Below the pieces are notes generated by a model. That model did not search any database, was not told the DNA's origin, and saw only the letters and a program-made list of their open reading frames with translations. 40,122 nt of DNA from an uncultured Clostridia bacterium (lineage in GTDB: Bacteria; Bacillota; Clostridia; TANB77; CAG-508). Made by a program: the position numbers and the translations under genes. The stretch spans positions 1 to 40,122 of the forward strand of contig CAKPLQ010000007.1 in NCBI GenBank assembly GCA_934167685.1. The letters run 5' to 3'. Shown piece after piece: positions 9,160 to 16,476 of this stretch (positions within the stretch are counted from its first letter, which is position 1; each line of letters starts with the position of its first letter).

Positions 9160-9196
9160 CACATATATTAATTTTTTTATAGGAAATTTTTATAAC

Positions 9197-9231
9197 AAAA
9201 AATTGTCAAAAGGATATTCCTATTGACAATT
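9197..9231 (-). terminator. Terminator after sigH
   Basis: AATTGTCAA and TTGACAATT (9201-9209, 9223-9231) enclose an inner AGGA/TCCT stem, and are followed by a T-run on the minus strand. It lies a few bases after the sigH stop. Confidence 0.8.
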
Positions 9232-9234
9232 TTT

Positions 9235-9876
9235 TTAACTTATATTATCTCTTATTTTATTAGCCTTTTTTCTAATTCTTTGTATTGCAGTATCAACTGA
9301 CTTTACCTTAGCATTTAATTTAATCGCAATATCTGCATATGATTTTCCCTTTTCATATTCATGCAAAACCTGCAATTCAAAATCACTTAATGCTTTTTTT
9401 ATTTTATTTTCCATACTCTCAAAATATTCTCTTTCAGCAATTATATCTGATGGGTCATTTAATATCTTAACATCTAAAATATCAATTTTATCCATATCCT
9501 CATTATCATCATATGCTGCCGCATTTAAAGAAACTGATGAATTCAGTGGAATATGTTTTTGTCTATTAGAATTTTTTACTGCTGTTATTAATTGTCTTTC
9601 TATACACATATTTGCAAATGTTTTAAAAGAATTCTGTTTATCTGTGTCAAATGCTTTTACTGCTTTATACAATCCTATCATTCCCTCTTGAACTATATCT
9701 TCTTTCTCTGCTCCTACCATAAAGAACTTATTAGCTTTTAAGTTTACTATATCATTGTACCTTTTCATTAAGCAATTTAACGCCATATAATCATCATTTT
9801 TTATATTTTCTATTAACTTTTCGTCTGTCATTTGTGTATATTTATCTTCATTAATTGAAAACATATTTTTTTCCAT
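9235..9876 (-). CDS. sigH: RNA polymerase sigma-H factor (sporulation/stationary phase)
   Basis: A 213-residue sigma-70 family factor of the SigH type. Region 2 is seen in DIVQEGMIGLYKAVKAFD and SFKTFANMCIERQLITAVK, with the HIPLNSSVSLN motif typical of SigH just after it. Region 4 is the C-terminal helix-turn-helix ALSDFELQVLHEYEKGKSYADIA onward. SigH starts sporulation and transition-state transcription in Bacillus and Clostridium. AGGAGG precedes the ATG by 13 nt; a second ATG four codons later is possible. It has its own promoter, which overlaps the end of the upstream murI gene, and a hairpin terminator. Together with the interrupted pdaB gene it indicates a spore-former. Confidence 0.93.
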   Translation of the reverse strand: MEKNMFSINEDKYTQMTDEKLIENIKNDDYMALNCLMKRYNDIVNLKANKFFMVGAEKEDIVQEGMIGLYKAVKAFDTDKQNSFKTFANMCIERQLITAVKNSNRQKHIPLNSSVSLNAAAYDDNEDMDKIDILDVKILNDPSDIIAEREYFESMENKIKKALSDFELQVLHEYEKGKSYADIAIKLNAKVKSVDTAIQRIRKKANKIRDNIS

Positions 9877-9911
9877 TATTGTGTCTTGTCCTCCTACTAA
9901 ATTATATTAGT

Positions 9912-9940
9912 ATTATATACTCAAATCATTGATAAGTCAA
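9912..9940 (-). promoter_or_regulatory. Promoter of sigH
   Basis: Minus strand TTGACT (9940-9935), 17 bp, TATAAT (9917-9912). The -35 overlaps the last codons of murI. Confidence 0.75.
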
Positions 9941-10740
9941 TGGTTTAAGCTTGCTTTATTTATTTCTTCTATTTCTAAATTAACATCCATAATATTTTTT
10001 GCTATATCACTAAACTCTTTTTCAGCTTTTGTTAAATATATCTTTTCAGTTCTATTATTATCAACACTTTGCATATTATTATTATTTAAATATTCTTTTA
10101 AATATTTAGCTACAGTAACTCCTGTATTTATTAATTCCACATCATATTCCATTTCTCTTTTTATTATATCCTCATAAATTGGATAATGAGTACATCCTAA
10201 AATTATTTTATTTATACTATTTTCTTTGAATGGTTTCATATATTTTTTTATTTCTGCTTTTCCCTGCAGACTCTTTGCTTTACCTTCTTCTGCTATTGTT
10301 GCAAGCATAGGGCAAGCCTTGTTTACAACCTTAATATCTGTGATTTTTTCTTTTAATTCTTTTTCCCATTGTCCGCTTCTTATTGTTCCTTCTGTAGCTA
10401 TTACCCCAATTTCTTTATATCCCTGTTTTTTTATGTATTCCACTGTTGGTTCTATTATTCCAATTATTGGTATTGAAAATTTTTTCTTTAAAGTTTCTAT
10501 TGCTTGGCTTGTAGCTGTCCCACATGCTACTACTATTAATTTTACCTGTTTTTGAATTAACATTTCTACATTTTGTATAGAATAATTTATTATTTGTTCT
10601 TTACTTTTATTTCCATATGGAAAGTGCCCTGTATCTCCTAAATACACTATACTTTCGTTTGGAAGTAGTTCTCTTATTTCTTTAAAGACTGTTAATCCTC
10701 CAACTCCTGAATCAAATATTCCTATTGCTCTATTATCCAT
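9937..10740 (-). CDS. murI: Glutamate racemase
   Basis: Interconverts L- and D-glutamate for peptidoglycan precursors. IGIFDSGVGGLTV opens the protein, with YLGDTGHFPYGNKS after it. The two catalytic cysteines are Cys73 (VVACGTATS) and Cys183 (LGCTHYP, followed by His185). The ACGT form instead of ACNT is found in many clostridial enzymes. I start at the ATG at 10740 with AAGG 9 nt upstream; a TTG three codons earlier also fits the frame but is less likely. This gives 267 residues, the usual size. It stands alone between sigH and a divergent gene. Confidence 0.95.
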   Translation of the reverse strand: MDNRAIGIFDSGVGGLTVFKEIRELLPNESIVYLGDTGHFPYGNKSKEQIINYSIQNVEMLIQKQVKLIVVACGTATSQAIETLKKKFSIPIIGIIEPTVEYIKKQGYKEIGVIATEGTIRSGQWEKELKEKITDIKVVNKACPMLATIAEEGKAKSLQGKAEIKKYMKPFKENSINKIILGCTHYPIYEDIIKREMEYDVELINTGVTVAKYLKEYLNNNNMQSVDNNRTEKIYLTKAEKEFSDIAKNIMDVNLEIEEINKASLNH

Positions 10741-10888
10741 CTTCCTCAACCTTATTTCTTTCTTAGTTTTAATCTAAGATATTATATAATATATTTTCAA
10801 AAAATTCTACACTTTATTAGCAAATTTATAATTATTTTCATATTATATATTAATCTTGGCATAAGCCAGTAAGAAAGGAAGTTTTAAT

Positions 10889-11335
10889 ATGGAGATAAAT
10901 GAGAACAAACCAGAACCAATGCATCCTTTTGTAGATATTGATGGATTTATTGCTGATGGTAAACAATTTGATTTAGATATAGTCTTAGCAAATGACCATA
11001 GAGATGTAATCTATGGGGTTGTTAGAGATTGTTTTAAAGAACCAGTAAAAGATGCTGTTGTAAAATTAGTAGAAGTTGATTTTAAATTTGGTAAAAAAGA
11101 ATTAAAACCCGTATCTCATACTTTTACTGATGATGAAGGTGAATTTGTATTTGGTCCACTTTGCCCTGGCAAAAAATATGCTATACAAATTTGGAAAGAT
11201 GATGTTAAACACATAAAAGTTTGTGCCAAATGTCATCATGAAGGAAAATGCTTAAAAGGCATAAAACTAGATTGTGATGATTTCCATCCATGTGATAAGC
11301 CTTGCGACAGATGCGATTGCACTGACGAGCAATAA
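10889..11335 (+). CDS. Carboxypeptidase-regulatory/Cna-B-like domain protein with Cys-rich tail
   Basis: A 148-residue protein with a beta-sandwich signature of the carboxypeptidase-regulatory or Cna-B fold at about residues 40-108 (YGVVRDCFKEPVKDAVVKLVE, TFTDDEGEFVFGPLCPGKKY). The tail from about 110 is rich in Cys, His and Asp (eight Cys in the last 40 residues), suggesting metal binding or disulfide cross-linking. There is no signal peptide. Such proteins occur in clostridial spore coats, so a spore-surface role is possible but not shown. AAGGAAG lies 8 nt before the ATG. About 50 bp upstream there is a CATATTATA sequence resembling a sigma-E/K -10 element, though no convincing -35 goes with it. 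It is one of the few plus-strand genes here and ends at a strong terminator. Confidence 0.75.
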   Translation: MEINENKPEPMHPFVDIDGFIADGKQFDLDIVLANDHRDVIYGVVRDCFKEPVKDAVVKLVEVDFKFGKKELKPVSHTFTDDEGEFVFGPLCPGKKYAIQIWKDDVKHIKVCAKCHHEGKCLKGIKLDCDDFHPCDKPCDRCDCTDEQ

Positions 11336-11355
11336 AAAACTAGTCTAAAACAATT

Positions 11356-11408
11356 AAAATAGACACTAGATTAGCAGAAAAATTTCTGTTCATTCTGTGT
11401 CTATTTTT
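11356..11408 (+). terminator. Bidirectional terminator
   Basis: AAAATAGACAC (11356-11366) pairs with GTGTCTATTTT (11397-11407), with an inner CAGAAA/TTTCTG stem, followed by a T-run on the plus strand. It lies between the Cys-rich protein gene and the small minus-strand gene and may serve both. Confidence 0.85.
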
Positions 11409-11414
11409 TGAGTT

Positions 11415-11552
11415 TTACATCATTCCCATTTTTTTAGCCCATTTTTTACCTTTTTTAGTTATCTTCTTTGTTGTCATTTCATTTTCATTCCACATCATAA
11501 TTATTCCAGTTGTAATCAATCCGCCTATCATCATTCCTTTTACGAATTTCAT
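11415..11552 (-). CDS. 45-residue small membrane-type peptide
   Basis: An uncharacterised small protein. The ATG at 11552 is preceded by GTGAGGG, and the product begins MKFVKGMMIGGLITTGIIMM, a glycine-containing hydrophobic helix, and then turns strongly basic (TTKKITKKGKKWAKKMGMM). This looks like a single-pass small membrane protein with a cytoplasmic basic tail. It lies 28 bases after the TauE-like pair on the same strand, so it may be the last gene of that unit. Confidence 0.6.
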   Translation of the reverse strand: MKFVKGMMIGGLITTGIIMMWNENEMTTKKITKKGKKWAKKMGMM

Positions 11553-11580
11553 TTCTCAGCCCTCACTTTCTAAATCAATT

Positions 11581-11970
11581 TTAACTATTTTTATTATCTC
11601 TTTTTTTATACTGTTTATACTCTTTAAATAAGGTATATATTTCATGGATAGCAATTATTGTCAAAAAAATTCCGAATAATTTTCTTAATTTTTGAACATC
11701 TGTATTTACCGAAATCACGGCTCCTATTATGGCTCCTATAATGCCAAATATAGATACTTCTTTTGCTAATTTTAAGTCTATATTTTTATCTCTATAATTA
11801 ACTATTATTGCTGATATTGCTGTTGGAATAAAATACAATAAATTTGTTGCTTGTGCTATATGTTGCTCCATTTTTCCAAATGTTGTCAACAAAAAAATTA
11901 ATATTGTTCCTCCTCCCATCCCAATACCGCTAAATATTCCTGAAAACGCTCCTATTAATATTTCTAACAT
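11581..11970 (-). CDS. TauE/SafE-family permease, C-terminal half protein
   Basis: A 129-residue membrane protein with about four transmembrane helices and the glycine-rich SGIGMGGGTILI and QATNLLYFIPTAISA motifs that mark one repeat of the TauE/SafE (DUF81) sulfite/organosulfonate exporter family. Full family members have two such repeats in about 250 residues. Here the halves are separate genes: this one follows the other by 13 bases and has its own AAGGAG 6 nt before ATG. The product probably pairs with the 115-residue partner to make one permease. The clean ribosome binding site argues against a recent nonsense mutation. Confidence 0.85.
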   Translation of the reverse strand: MLEILIGAFSGIFSGIGMGGGTILIFLLTTFGKMEQHIAQATNLLYFIPTAISAIIVNYRDKNIDLKLAKEVSIFGIIGAIIGAVISVNTDVQKLRKLFGIFLTIIAIHEIYTLFKEYKQYKKRDNKNS

Positions 11971-11983
11971 AGATTCTCCTTTA

Positions 11984-12331
11984 TTACAAAAATAACATTC
12001 TAAAAGAATAATATAGTATAAAAATTACAAATACTATTTTTAATATATAATCTGGTATTTTTTTTAAAATTTTAGCACCAATATAACCTCCGGCAATTCC
12101 GCCTATAGCACATAATAAACCAGAATTCCAATTTATATAATTACTTTTATAATAAAAGATACCACTTGTTATTACCATAACTAACATACAGCATAATGAT
12201 GTTGCTCTTGACATTTTGGGTTCAATTTTTAAAATATATATATATGCTGGAACTAGTATCATCCCTCCACCAGTTCCAAATAATCCACATATTGTTCCCG
12301 CCAATAATCCAATCACAAGTTTTTTTACCAT
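11984..12331 (-). CDS. TauE/SafE-family permease, N-terminal half protein
   Basis: A 115-residue membrane protein, first of the split pair. It has about four transmembrane segments and the family's CGLFGTGGGMILVPAYIYIL and MSRATSLCCMLVMVITSGIFYY motifs. GGAGG lies 7 nt before the ATG. It follows the rarA terminator, so it likely starts a separate unit with its partner and the 45-residue peptide. The transported substrate cannot be told; known members move sulfite, sulfoacetate or similar anions. Confidence 0.85.
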   Translation of the reverse strand: MVKKLVIGLLAGTICGLFGTGGGMILVPAYIYILKIEPKMSRATSLCCMLVMVITSGIFYYKSNYINWNSGLLCAIGGIAGGYIGAKILKKIPDYILKIVFVIFILYYSFRMLFL

Positions 12332-12360
12332 TTAAAATTCCTCCAACTCTACAGAAATTC

Positions 12361-12402
12361 AAAAATAGAGATAGCATATTTTTTACACTATCTCTATTTT
12401 TT
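12361..12402 (-). terminator. Terminator after rarA
   Basis: A stem of 11 or more bp (AATAGAGATAG / CTATCTCTATT) with T-runs on both sides, 20 bases after the rarA stop. Confidence 0.8.
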
Positions 12403-12422
12403 GCACTTTTTGCTTTTTTATT

Positions 12423-13664
12423 CTATTTAATATTTTCATCTTTTATAAAATATTTTGTTCCCAACATTTTATCTGGCAAATATTGTTGTTCTACCCAATG
12501 GCCTGGATAGTCATGTGGATATTTATATCCTTCATTATATCCTAATTCTCTCATTTTTTCTATTGGTGCATTTCTTATATGCATTGGTATTTCTCCAGTA
12601 TCTTGATTTTTAACATCTTCTAATGCTTTATTTATTCCTAAATATGTTGCATTAGACTTTTTACAATTTGCTACATAAACTGCCGCTTCTGCCAAAATAA
12701 TTCTTGCTTCTGGCATGCCAATCATATGTACTGCTTGCATTGCTGATGTTGCAATTACAAGTGCTTGTGGGTCTGCTAAACCCACATCTTCTGAAGCACA
12801 TATTACAATTCTTCTTGCTAAAAATACTGGGTCTTCTCCTCCATTTAATGCTCTTGCTAAATACAGCAATACTGCATCTGGATCTGAACCTCTCATTGAC
12901 TTTATAAATGCACTTATATTATCATAATGTGTATCTCCATTTTTATCAAATATAGCCTTTCTATTTTGAATACTATTTTTTATAACTTCATCTGTTATAT
13001 GAATATACCCATCTGCTTCCATATTTGTTGTTAATACTGCTATTTCTAGCCCATTCAATGCTGTTCTTACATCTCCATTAGCTATGTCTGCTATCTTTTT
13101 TAGAGTACTATCTTCTATTTTTACATTATATTCTCCAAGTCCATCTTTTCTTGTCAAAGCTCTTTTTAAAATATTGTATATATTTTTTTCTGTTAATGGT
13201 TCAAGTTTTATTACCATTGACCTAGATATTAGAGCTTTATTAACTTCAAAATACGGATTTTCTGTGGTTGCTCCTATTAAGATTATTGTTCCATTTTCTA
13301 CAAATGGTAATAATGCATCTTGTTGTAATTTATTAAATCTATGAATCTCATCAATAAATAAAATACTTTTTCCTGCCGGATTCATCATAAAATTTCGTGT
13401 TTCTTCTACTATTCTTTTTATATCTGCTACTCCTGCTGTTACTGCATTTATTTTGTAAAATTTATATTTTGTAGTTTCACTTATTACTTTTGCAAGTGAT
13501 GTTTTACCACATCCCGGAGGTCCAAATAAGATTATACTTGATAATCTATCTGCTTTTATTGTCCTATATAATAACTTCCCCGGACCTATTACATGTTCTT
13601 GCCCTTCATACTCTTCTAATGTTTTAGGCCTCATTCTATATGCCAATGGCTCTGTATTACTCAT
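12423..13664 (-). CDS. rarA: Replication-associated recombination protein RarA (MgsA)
   Basis: An AAA+ ATPase of the clamp-loader group that acts at stalled replication forks. Walker A GPPGCGKT is at residues 48-55, Walker B FIDEIHRFN at 103-111, sensor 1 GATTENPYFEVN soon after, then the C-terminal RarA/MgsA tetramerisation part (DNISAFIKSMRGSDPDAVLLYLARAL, EDVGLADPQA). The start at 13664 (MSNTEPLAYRMRP) is chosen because GAAGGAG is 7 nt upstream; upstream in-frame codons lie in the leader and promoter. The result is 413 residues, typical of the family. It is divergent from ruvA, another fork/Holliday-junction protein. Confidence 0.95.
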   Translation of the reverse strand: MSNTEPLAYRMRPKTLEEYEGQEHVIGPGKLLYRTIKADRLSSIILFGPPGCGKTSLAKVISETTKYKFYKINAVTAGVADIKRIVEETRNFMMNPAGKSILFIDEIHRFNKLQQDALLPFVENGTIILIGATTENPYFEVNKALISRSMVIKLEPLTEKNIYNILKRALTRKDGLGEYNVKIEDSTLKKIADIANGDVRTALNGLEIAVLTTNMEADGYIHITDEVIKNSIQNRKAIFDKNGDTHYDNISAFIKSMRGSDPDAVLLYLARALNGGEDPVFLARRIVICASEDVGLADPQALVIATSAMQAVHMIGMPEARIILAEAAVYVANCKKSNATYLGINKALEDVKNQDTGEIPMHIRNAPIEKMRELGYNEGYKYPHDYPGHWVEQQYLPDKMLGTKYFIKDENIK

Positions 13665-13689
13665 CTTTCTCTCCTTCTCTATTTGATTG

Positions 13690-13718
13690 ATTATAAAACA
13701 CTCAAAAAAAATTGTCAA
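13690..13718 (-). promoter_or_regulatory. Consensus promoter of rarA
   Basis: Minus strand TTGACA (13718-13713), 17 bp, TATAAT (13695-13690); both boxes match consensus exactly. Confidence 0.85.
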
Positions 13719-13794
13719 TAGTTTTTTCGAACAGTTTTTCACTTTCAAAATTATATTCTTAATGTGCAATTACAATAAACTGTGAATTGTTCCA

Positions 13795-13823
13795 TTGACT
13801 TTTGCATTTTTTATATTTATAAT
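13795..13823 (+). promoter_or_regulatory. Promoter of ruvA
   Basis: TTGACT (13795-13800), 17 bp, TATAAT (13818-13823), 24 bp before the ruvA start codon. Confidence 0.8.
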
Positions 13824-13847
13824 ATCAAAAGTGAAAGGATGATTTAA

Positions 13848-14462
13848 ATGTTAGCATATATAAAAGGTTCATTAGAAATGAAATATAAAAACTATGTCGT
13901 TATTGATGTTGGAGGGTTAGGATATAAAGTATTCATGTCCGAAAATGCCATAAATTCACTTGGAGAAATTGGCGAAGTTATTAAGGTTCATACATATTAT
14001 AGAGTTAGAGAAGATGATATTAGCATATATGGATTTAAAACCCAAGAAGAACTTAGAATGTTTGAATTACTTATTAGTGTTAGTGGAGTTGGCGCAAAAA
14101 GTGCATTAGTTATGCTTTCTTGTATAGAACCATCTGAATTTGCTATTGCAGTAATTTCTAATAATGTAAAATTACTTACTCAAGTACCAGGAATTGGTCC
14201 TAAATCTGCACAAAGAATTATTTTAGAATTAAAAGACAAGTTAAAAGCTGAACAATCTGAATTAGATGAAGAAAAACTAGAAAACCAAAAATTAAATTCT
14301 ATTAAAGTTTCTGAAAATATTCAAGAAGCAACTTCTGGTCTTATGGTTCTTGGATATACACGTAAAGACATAGAAAAAGCCTTTAAACATCTAGATGTTG
14401 ATAGTCTTAGTGTCGAAGACTTAATTAAAAAAGGCTTAATTTTATTAACAGCTAAACATTAA
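13848..14462 (+). CDS. ruvA: Holliday junction branch migration protein RuvA
   Basis: RuvA binds four-way junctions and loads the RuvB motor. The OB-fold N-terminus (MLAYIKGSLEMKY, VVIDVGGLGYKV), the helix-hairpin-helix motifs (ISVSGVGAKSALVML and LTQVPGIGPKSAQRIILELKDKL) and the C-terminal RuvB-binding domain (ATSGLMVLGYTRKDIEKAF) are all present in 204 residues. AAAGGATG precedes the ATG. Unlike the usual ruvA-ruvB pair, no ruvB follows: the gene is closed by a terminator that overlaps its own stop codon. ruvB must be elsewhere. Confidence 0.96.
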   Translation: MLAYIKGSLEMKYKNYVVIDVGGLGYKVFMSENAINSLGEIGEVIKVHTYYRVREDDISIYGFKTQEELRMFELLISVSGVGAKSALVMLSCIEPSEFAIAVISNNVKLLTQVPGIGPKSAQRIILELKDKLKAEQSELDEEKLENQKLNSIKVSENIQEATSGLMVLGYTRKDIEKAFKHLDVDSLSVEDLIKKGLILLTAKH

Positions 14463-14476
14463 ATTGTTTAGCTGTT
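14447..14476 (+). terminator. Terminator overlapping the ruvA stop codon
   Basis: AACAGCTAAACA (14447-14458) pairs with TGTTTAGCTGTT (14465-14476), followed by TTATTTAT. It sits between convergent ruvA and oapA. Confidence 0.8.
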
Positions 14477-15007
14477 TTATTTATATATTTTATTTAATAT
14501 TATCCCCACAAAATGAACAATCTGTGTAGAATTATTATTTGCAATTTCTTTTCCAATTGCTTTCCCTCCAACTGTTATTGCTGCAACACTTGCGCTTATA
14601 ACAAATTGCAAATCCACTCCCACTTTTTCAGAAATTTTTGCTGCTATTAAAGCACTTATTGCACCACTTAATACCCCACAAATATCTCCTATAACATCTG
14701 CACATATATTAGCTACTTTTGCTGCATTTTTTATTAGTTTTATAGATGTTTTTGCTCCTTCAACTTTTTTAGTCGCTTTTGCATGGAATTCATGTTCTTT
14801 GGCAACTGTTACTGCCACACCAACTATATCAAATATTATTCCTATAGCTATTACAGCTATTAATATTATTACTGATGCTATAATATTTAGATGTGTTACT
14901 CCATTATTTGATATGTACGAAAATGCCATTGATAATATAAATGTTGTTATAAAAATTTGTATAAACCATTTTACTTTCGAGTGTTCTTTTTCTTTATCTT
15001 TTCTCAT
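14477..15007 (-). CDS. oapA: OapA-type membrane protein (OLE RNA-associated protein A)
   Basis: A 176-residue protein with four predicted membrane segments (about residues 12-30, 37-57, 105-123, 130-150). The centre carries FDIVGVAVTVAKEHEFHAKA, KKVEGAKTSIKLIKNA and ADVIGDICGVLSG. This pattern, including the DxxxD element (DVIGD), matches my memory of OapA, the membrane protein that anchors OLE RNA. Such proteins are sometimes annotated as CorB-like. AAGGAG lies 12-13 nt before the ATG. The gene lies directly downstream of a ~522-nt structured RNA on the same strand, the arrangement known for OLE. No OapB-like gene is seen in this window. The family call is from recalled sequence features, not a search. 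Confidence 0.8.
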   Translation of the reverse strand: MRKDKEKEHSKVKWFIQIFITTFILSMAFSYISNNGVTHLNIIASVIILIAVIAIGIIFDIVGVAVTVAKEHEFHAKATKKVEGAKTSIKLIKNAAKVANICADVIGDICGVLSGAISALIAAKISEKVGVDLQFVISASVAAITVGGKAIGKEIANNNSTQIVHFVGIILNKIYK

Positions 15008-15040
15008 TTATTCTTTGTTCTCCTTTTTATATCAATTAAA

Positions 15041-15068
15041 GCGAGATTTTTTTATTTTAAATTCTCGC
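15041..15068 (-). promoter_or_regulatory. Hairpin between the OLE-type RNA and oapA
   Basis: GCGAGA and TCTCGC (6-bp arms, 16-nt A/T loop) lie in the 79-base gap between the RNA's closing helix and oapA. The minus strand continues TTTAATT, a poor U-tract, so it may be a weak attenuator or 3'-end processing site that sets the RNA:mRNA ratio; the plus-strand side has a better T-run. Confidence 0.5.
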
Positions 15069-15086
15069 CTTTTTTATACTATTTTA

Positions 15087-15608
15087 GATGGTAAAACCTA
15101 AGTAAATTTTACGGTTTAGGTCTAGTTGAATTTCTCTATTCTTTACTATGTATTACTACATAGCTGTTTCCATTTAAAAGAACACCTACATATTTCATTA
15201 GGCACTAGATCGCCACTTAAGTCCGTACCTTAATCCTCAGATTTCTATGCTTTTATGAAAGCAAACATTCTAGAAGTTTTCCTTAACATACTATTGTTTA
15301 TTGCTAGTCTTTTTTGCAAATGTAATTTCATAATTAAATTTAATCCCAATGCATTCACTCAAGACAGGCTACTCTATGTATTTTGTGTCTTGGCACTCAC
15401 CATAGGTTTCACTTAAAAATGCAATTTAAGTCTCAACGAAACGAGGGAATCCTGTATATGCCATTATACCATACCCTGGTTTCTTTCATCCTACTCACAC
15501 ACAAAACTGGCATTTCGCGCACAAATAAAATGCTTCATCGGTATGCCCTTTAGTGGATTTTTAGCCCCACCCTCGCAATAACTAGTACGACTAGAATAAT
15601 GCACCATC
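15087..15608 (-). ncRNA. ole: Large structured RNA, candidate OLE RNA
   Basis: No reading frame covers this stretch, although it is richer in G+C and more structured than the spacers around it. On the minus strand it begins GATGGTGC about 7 nt after a TATAAT box and ends TTTTACCATC; GATGGT (15608-15603) pairs with ACCATC (15092-15087), closing the molecule at ~522 nt. Further stems are visible, for example ACCTAA/TTAGGT near the 3' end and CTATGTA/TACATAG near 15140-15165. The 5' part contains GGTGGGGCTAAAAATCCACT and AAGGGCATACCGATGAAGC. OLE RNAs are ~600 nt, form a membrane RNP with OapA and OapB and help cells tolerate alcohol, cold and magnesium stress. I assign OLE mainly from size and from the oapA-type gene next to it. 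ROOL-type RNA is the alternative. Confidence 0.75.
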
Positions 15609-15614
15609 TTTATT

Positions 15615-15642
15615 ATTATACCAAATTTATCCAATTTATCAA
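15615..15642 (-). promoter_or_regulatory. Promoter of the OLE-type RNA
   Basis: Minus strand TTGATA (15642-15637), 16 bp, TATAAT (15620-15615). The predicted +1 (about 15608) coincides with the first base of the closing helix. Confidence 0.8.
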
Positions 15643-15732
15643 GTCCGTTTTTAAGCAATTTTTAACTCTATATTACCATTTACAGTAAATAATAACCTTA
15701 TTTTAAAGCTTTTTTTCATTTTTTATGTATTT

Positions 15733-16410
15733 TTAATACTGTATATGTTTTCTTATCTCTTTATATATTTCCTCATGTATATCTTCTATCGTTCTTAATT
15801 CATTGTTCTTAACACAATGAATTTCATACCAATTATATTCTTTGGCTACATCACATGCTGCATTATATGCGTCTTGTAAATGGTTTTTATCACTTTCATG
15901 TATATCTTTTTTTACAGTATGATTAAATTTATTTTCTCTATTCTCGATTAATTCTAATGATTTTTCAACAGGCATATTCAAAAAAAATACTTCTGTTGGT
16001 ATTGGAAGTCCATATAAATTAAATTCAAAATCCCAAAGCCAGTCCAAAAATTTTTTTCTTTCTTGTTTGTCTGAAATTTTTCCCGCTTGATGCACCATAT
16101 TGGCCGTTGTATATCTATCCGCCAATATTACTCCTCCATTGTCATAATATTCTTTATACCCCATTTTAAATGTTGCATATCTATCTGCCGCATAAAATGT
16201 TGATGCTATATATGGACTAACTTCTTTAGCATTTTTACCAAACTCTCCTGATAAATACATTTTTACTAATGATGAACTTGGCGAATCGTAATTGGGAAAA
16301 CTTACAATTTTATAATCTATCCCATCTTTTGTTAATCTTTTTTGCAACTTTTCAAATTGGGTTTGTTTTCCGCTTCCATCTGTTCCATCTATTACAAATA
16401 ATTTTCCCAT
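15733..16410 (-). CDS. tmk: Thymidylate kinase-family protein
   Basis: Phosphorylates dTMP to dTDP. The P-loop DGTDGSGKQT (residues 8-17), SFPNYDSPSS, the DRYTTANMVHQAGK motif and FFLNMPVEKSLELI fit the thymidylate kinase family. KQT replaces the commoner KST/KTT, and the 225 residues are slightly above the bacterial norm; the longer form with a WLWDFEFNLYGLP segment is common in gut Firmicutes. AAAGGAG lies 10 nt before the ATG. It sits 66 bases after the heptad-repeat gene and may share its transcript. Confidence 0.9.
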   Translation of the reverse strand: MGKLFVIDGTDGSGKQTQFEKLQKRLTKDGIDYKIVSFPNYDSPSSSLVKMYLSGEFGKNAKEVSPYIASTFYAADRYATFKMGYKEYYDNGGVILADRYTTANMVHQAGKISDKQERKKFLDWLWDFEFNLYGLPIPTEVFFLNMPVEKSLELIENRENKFNHTVKKDIHESDKNHLQDAYNAACDVAKEYNWYEIHCVKNNELRTIEDIHEEIYKEIRKHIQY

Positions 16411-16476
16411 TTTTATTACTCTCCTTTTTTCTTTTTATTATAAATATCAATATATTTGATGTACTCTTGCCTAATT

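Noticed and set aside
11984..12331. TauE pair as a recent nonsense-mutated pseudogene
   Set aside because: The second half has its own well-placed AAGGAG and ATG, and the two frames are separated by a clean 13-base gap.
13720..13745. LexA box near rarA (CGAACAGTTTTTC)
   Set aside because: The right half lacks the GTTCG symmetry and spacing of the Bacillus/Clostridium SOS box.
13664..13769. N-terminal extension of RarA
   Set aside because: The 35 extra codons cover the promoter and the ribosome binding site of the true start.
15087..15608. RNase P RNA, tmRNA or SRP RNA
   Set aside because: The hallmark sequences of these RNAs (for example GAGGAAAGTCC, a tRNA-like CCA end with tag frame, GGAAGC tetraloop region) were not seen; size and oapA-type neighbour fit OLE better.
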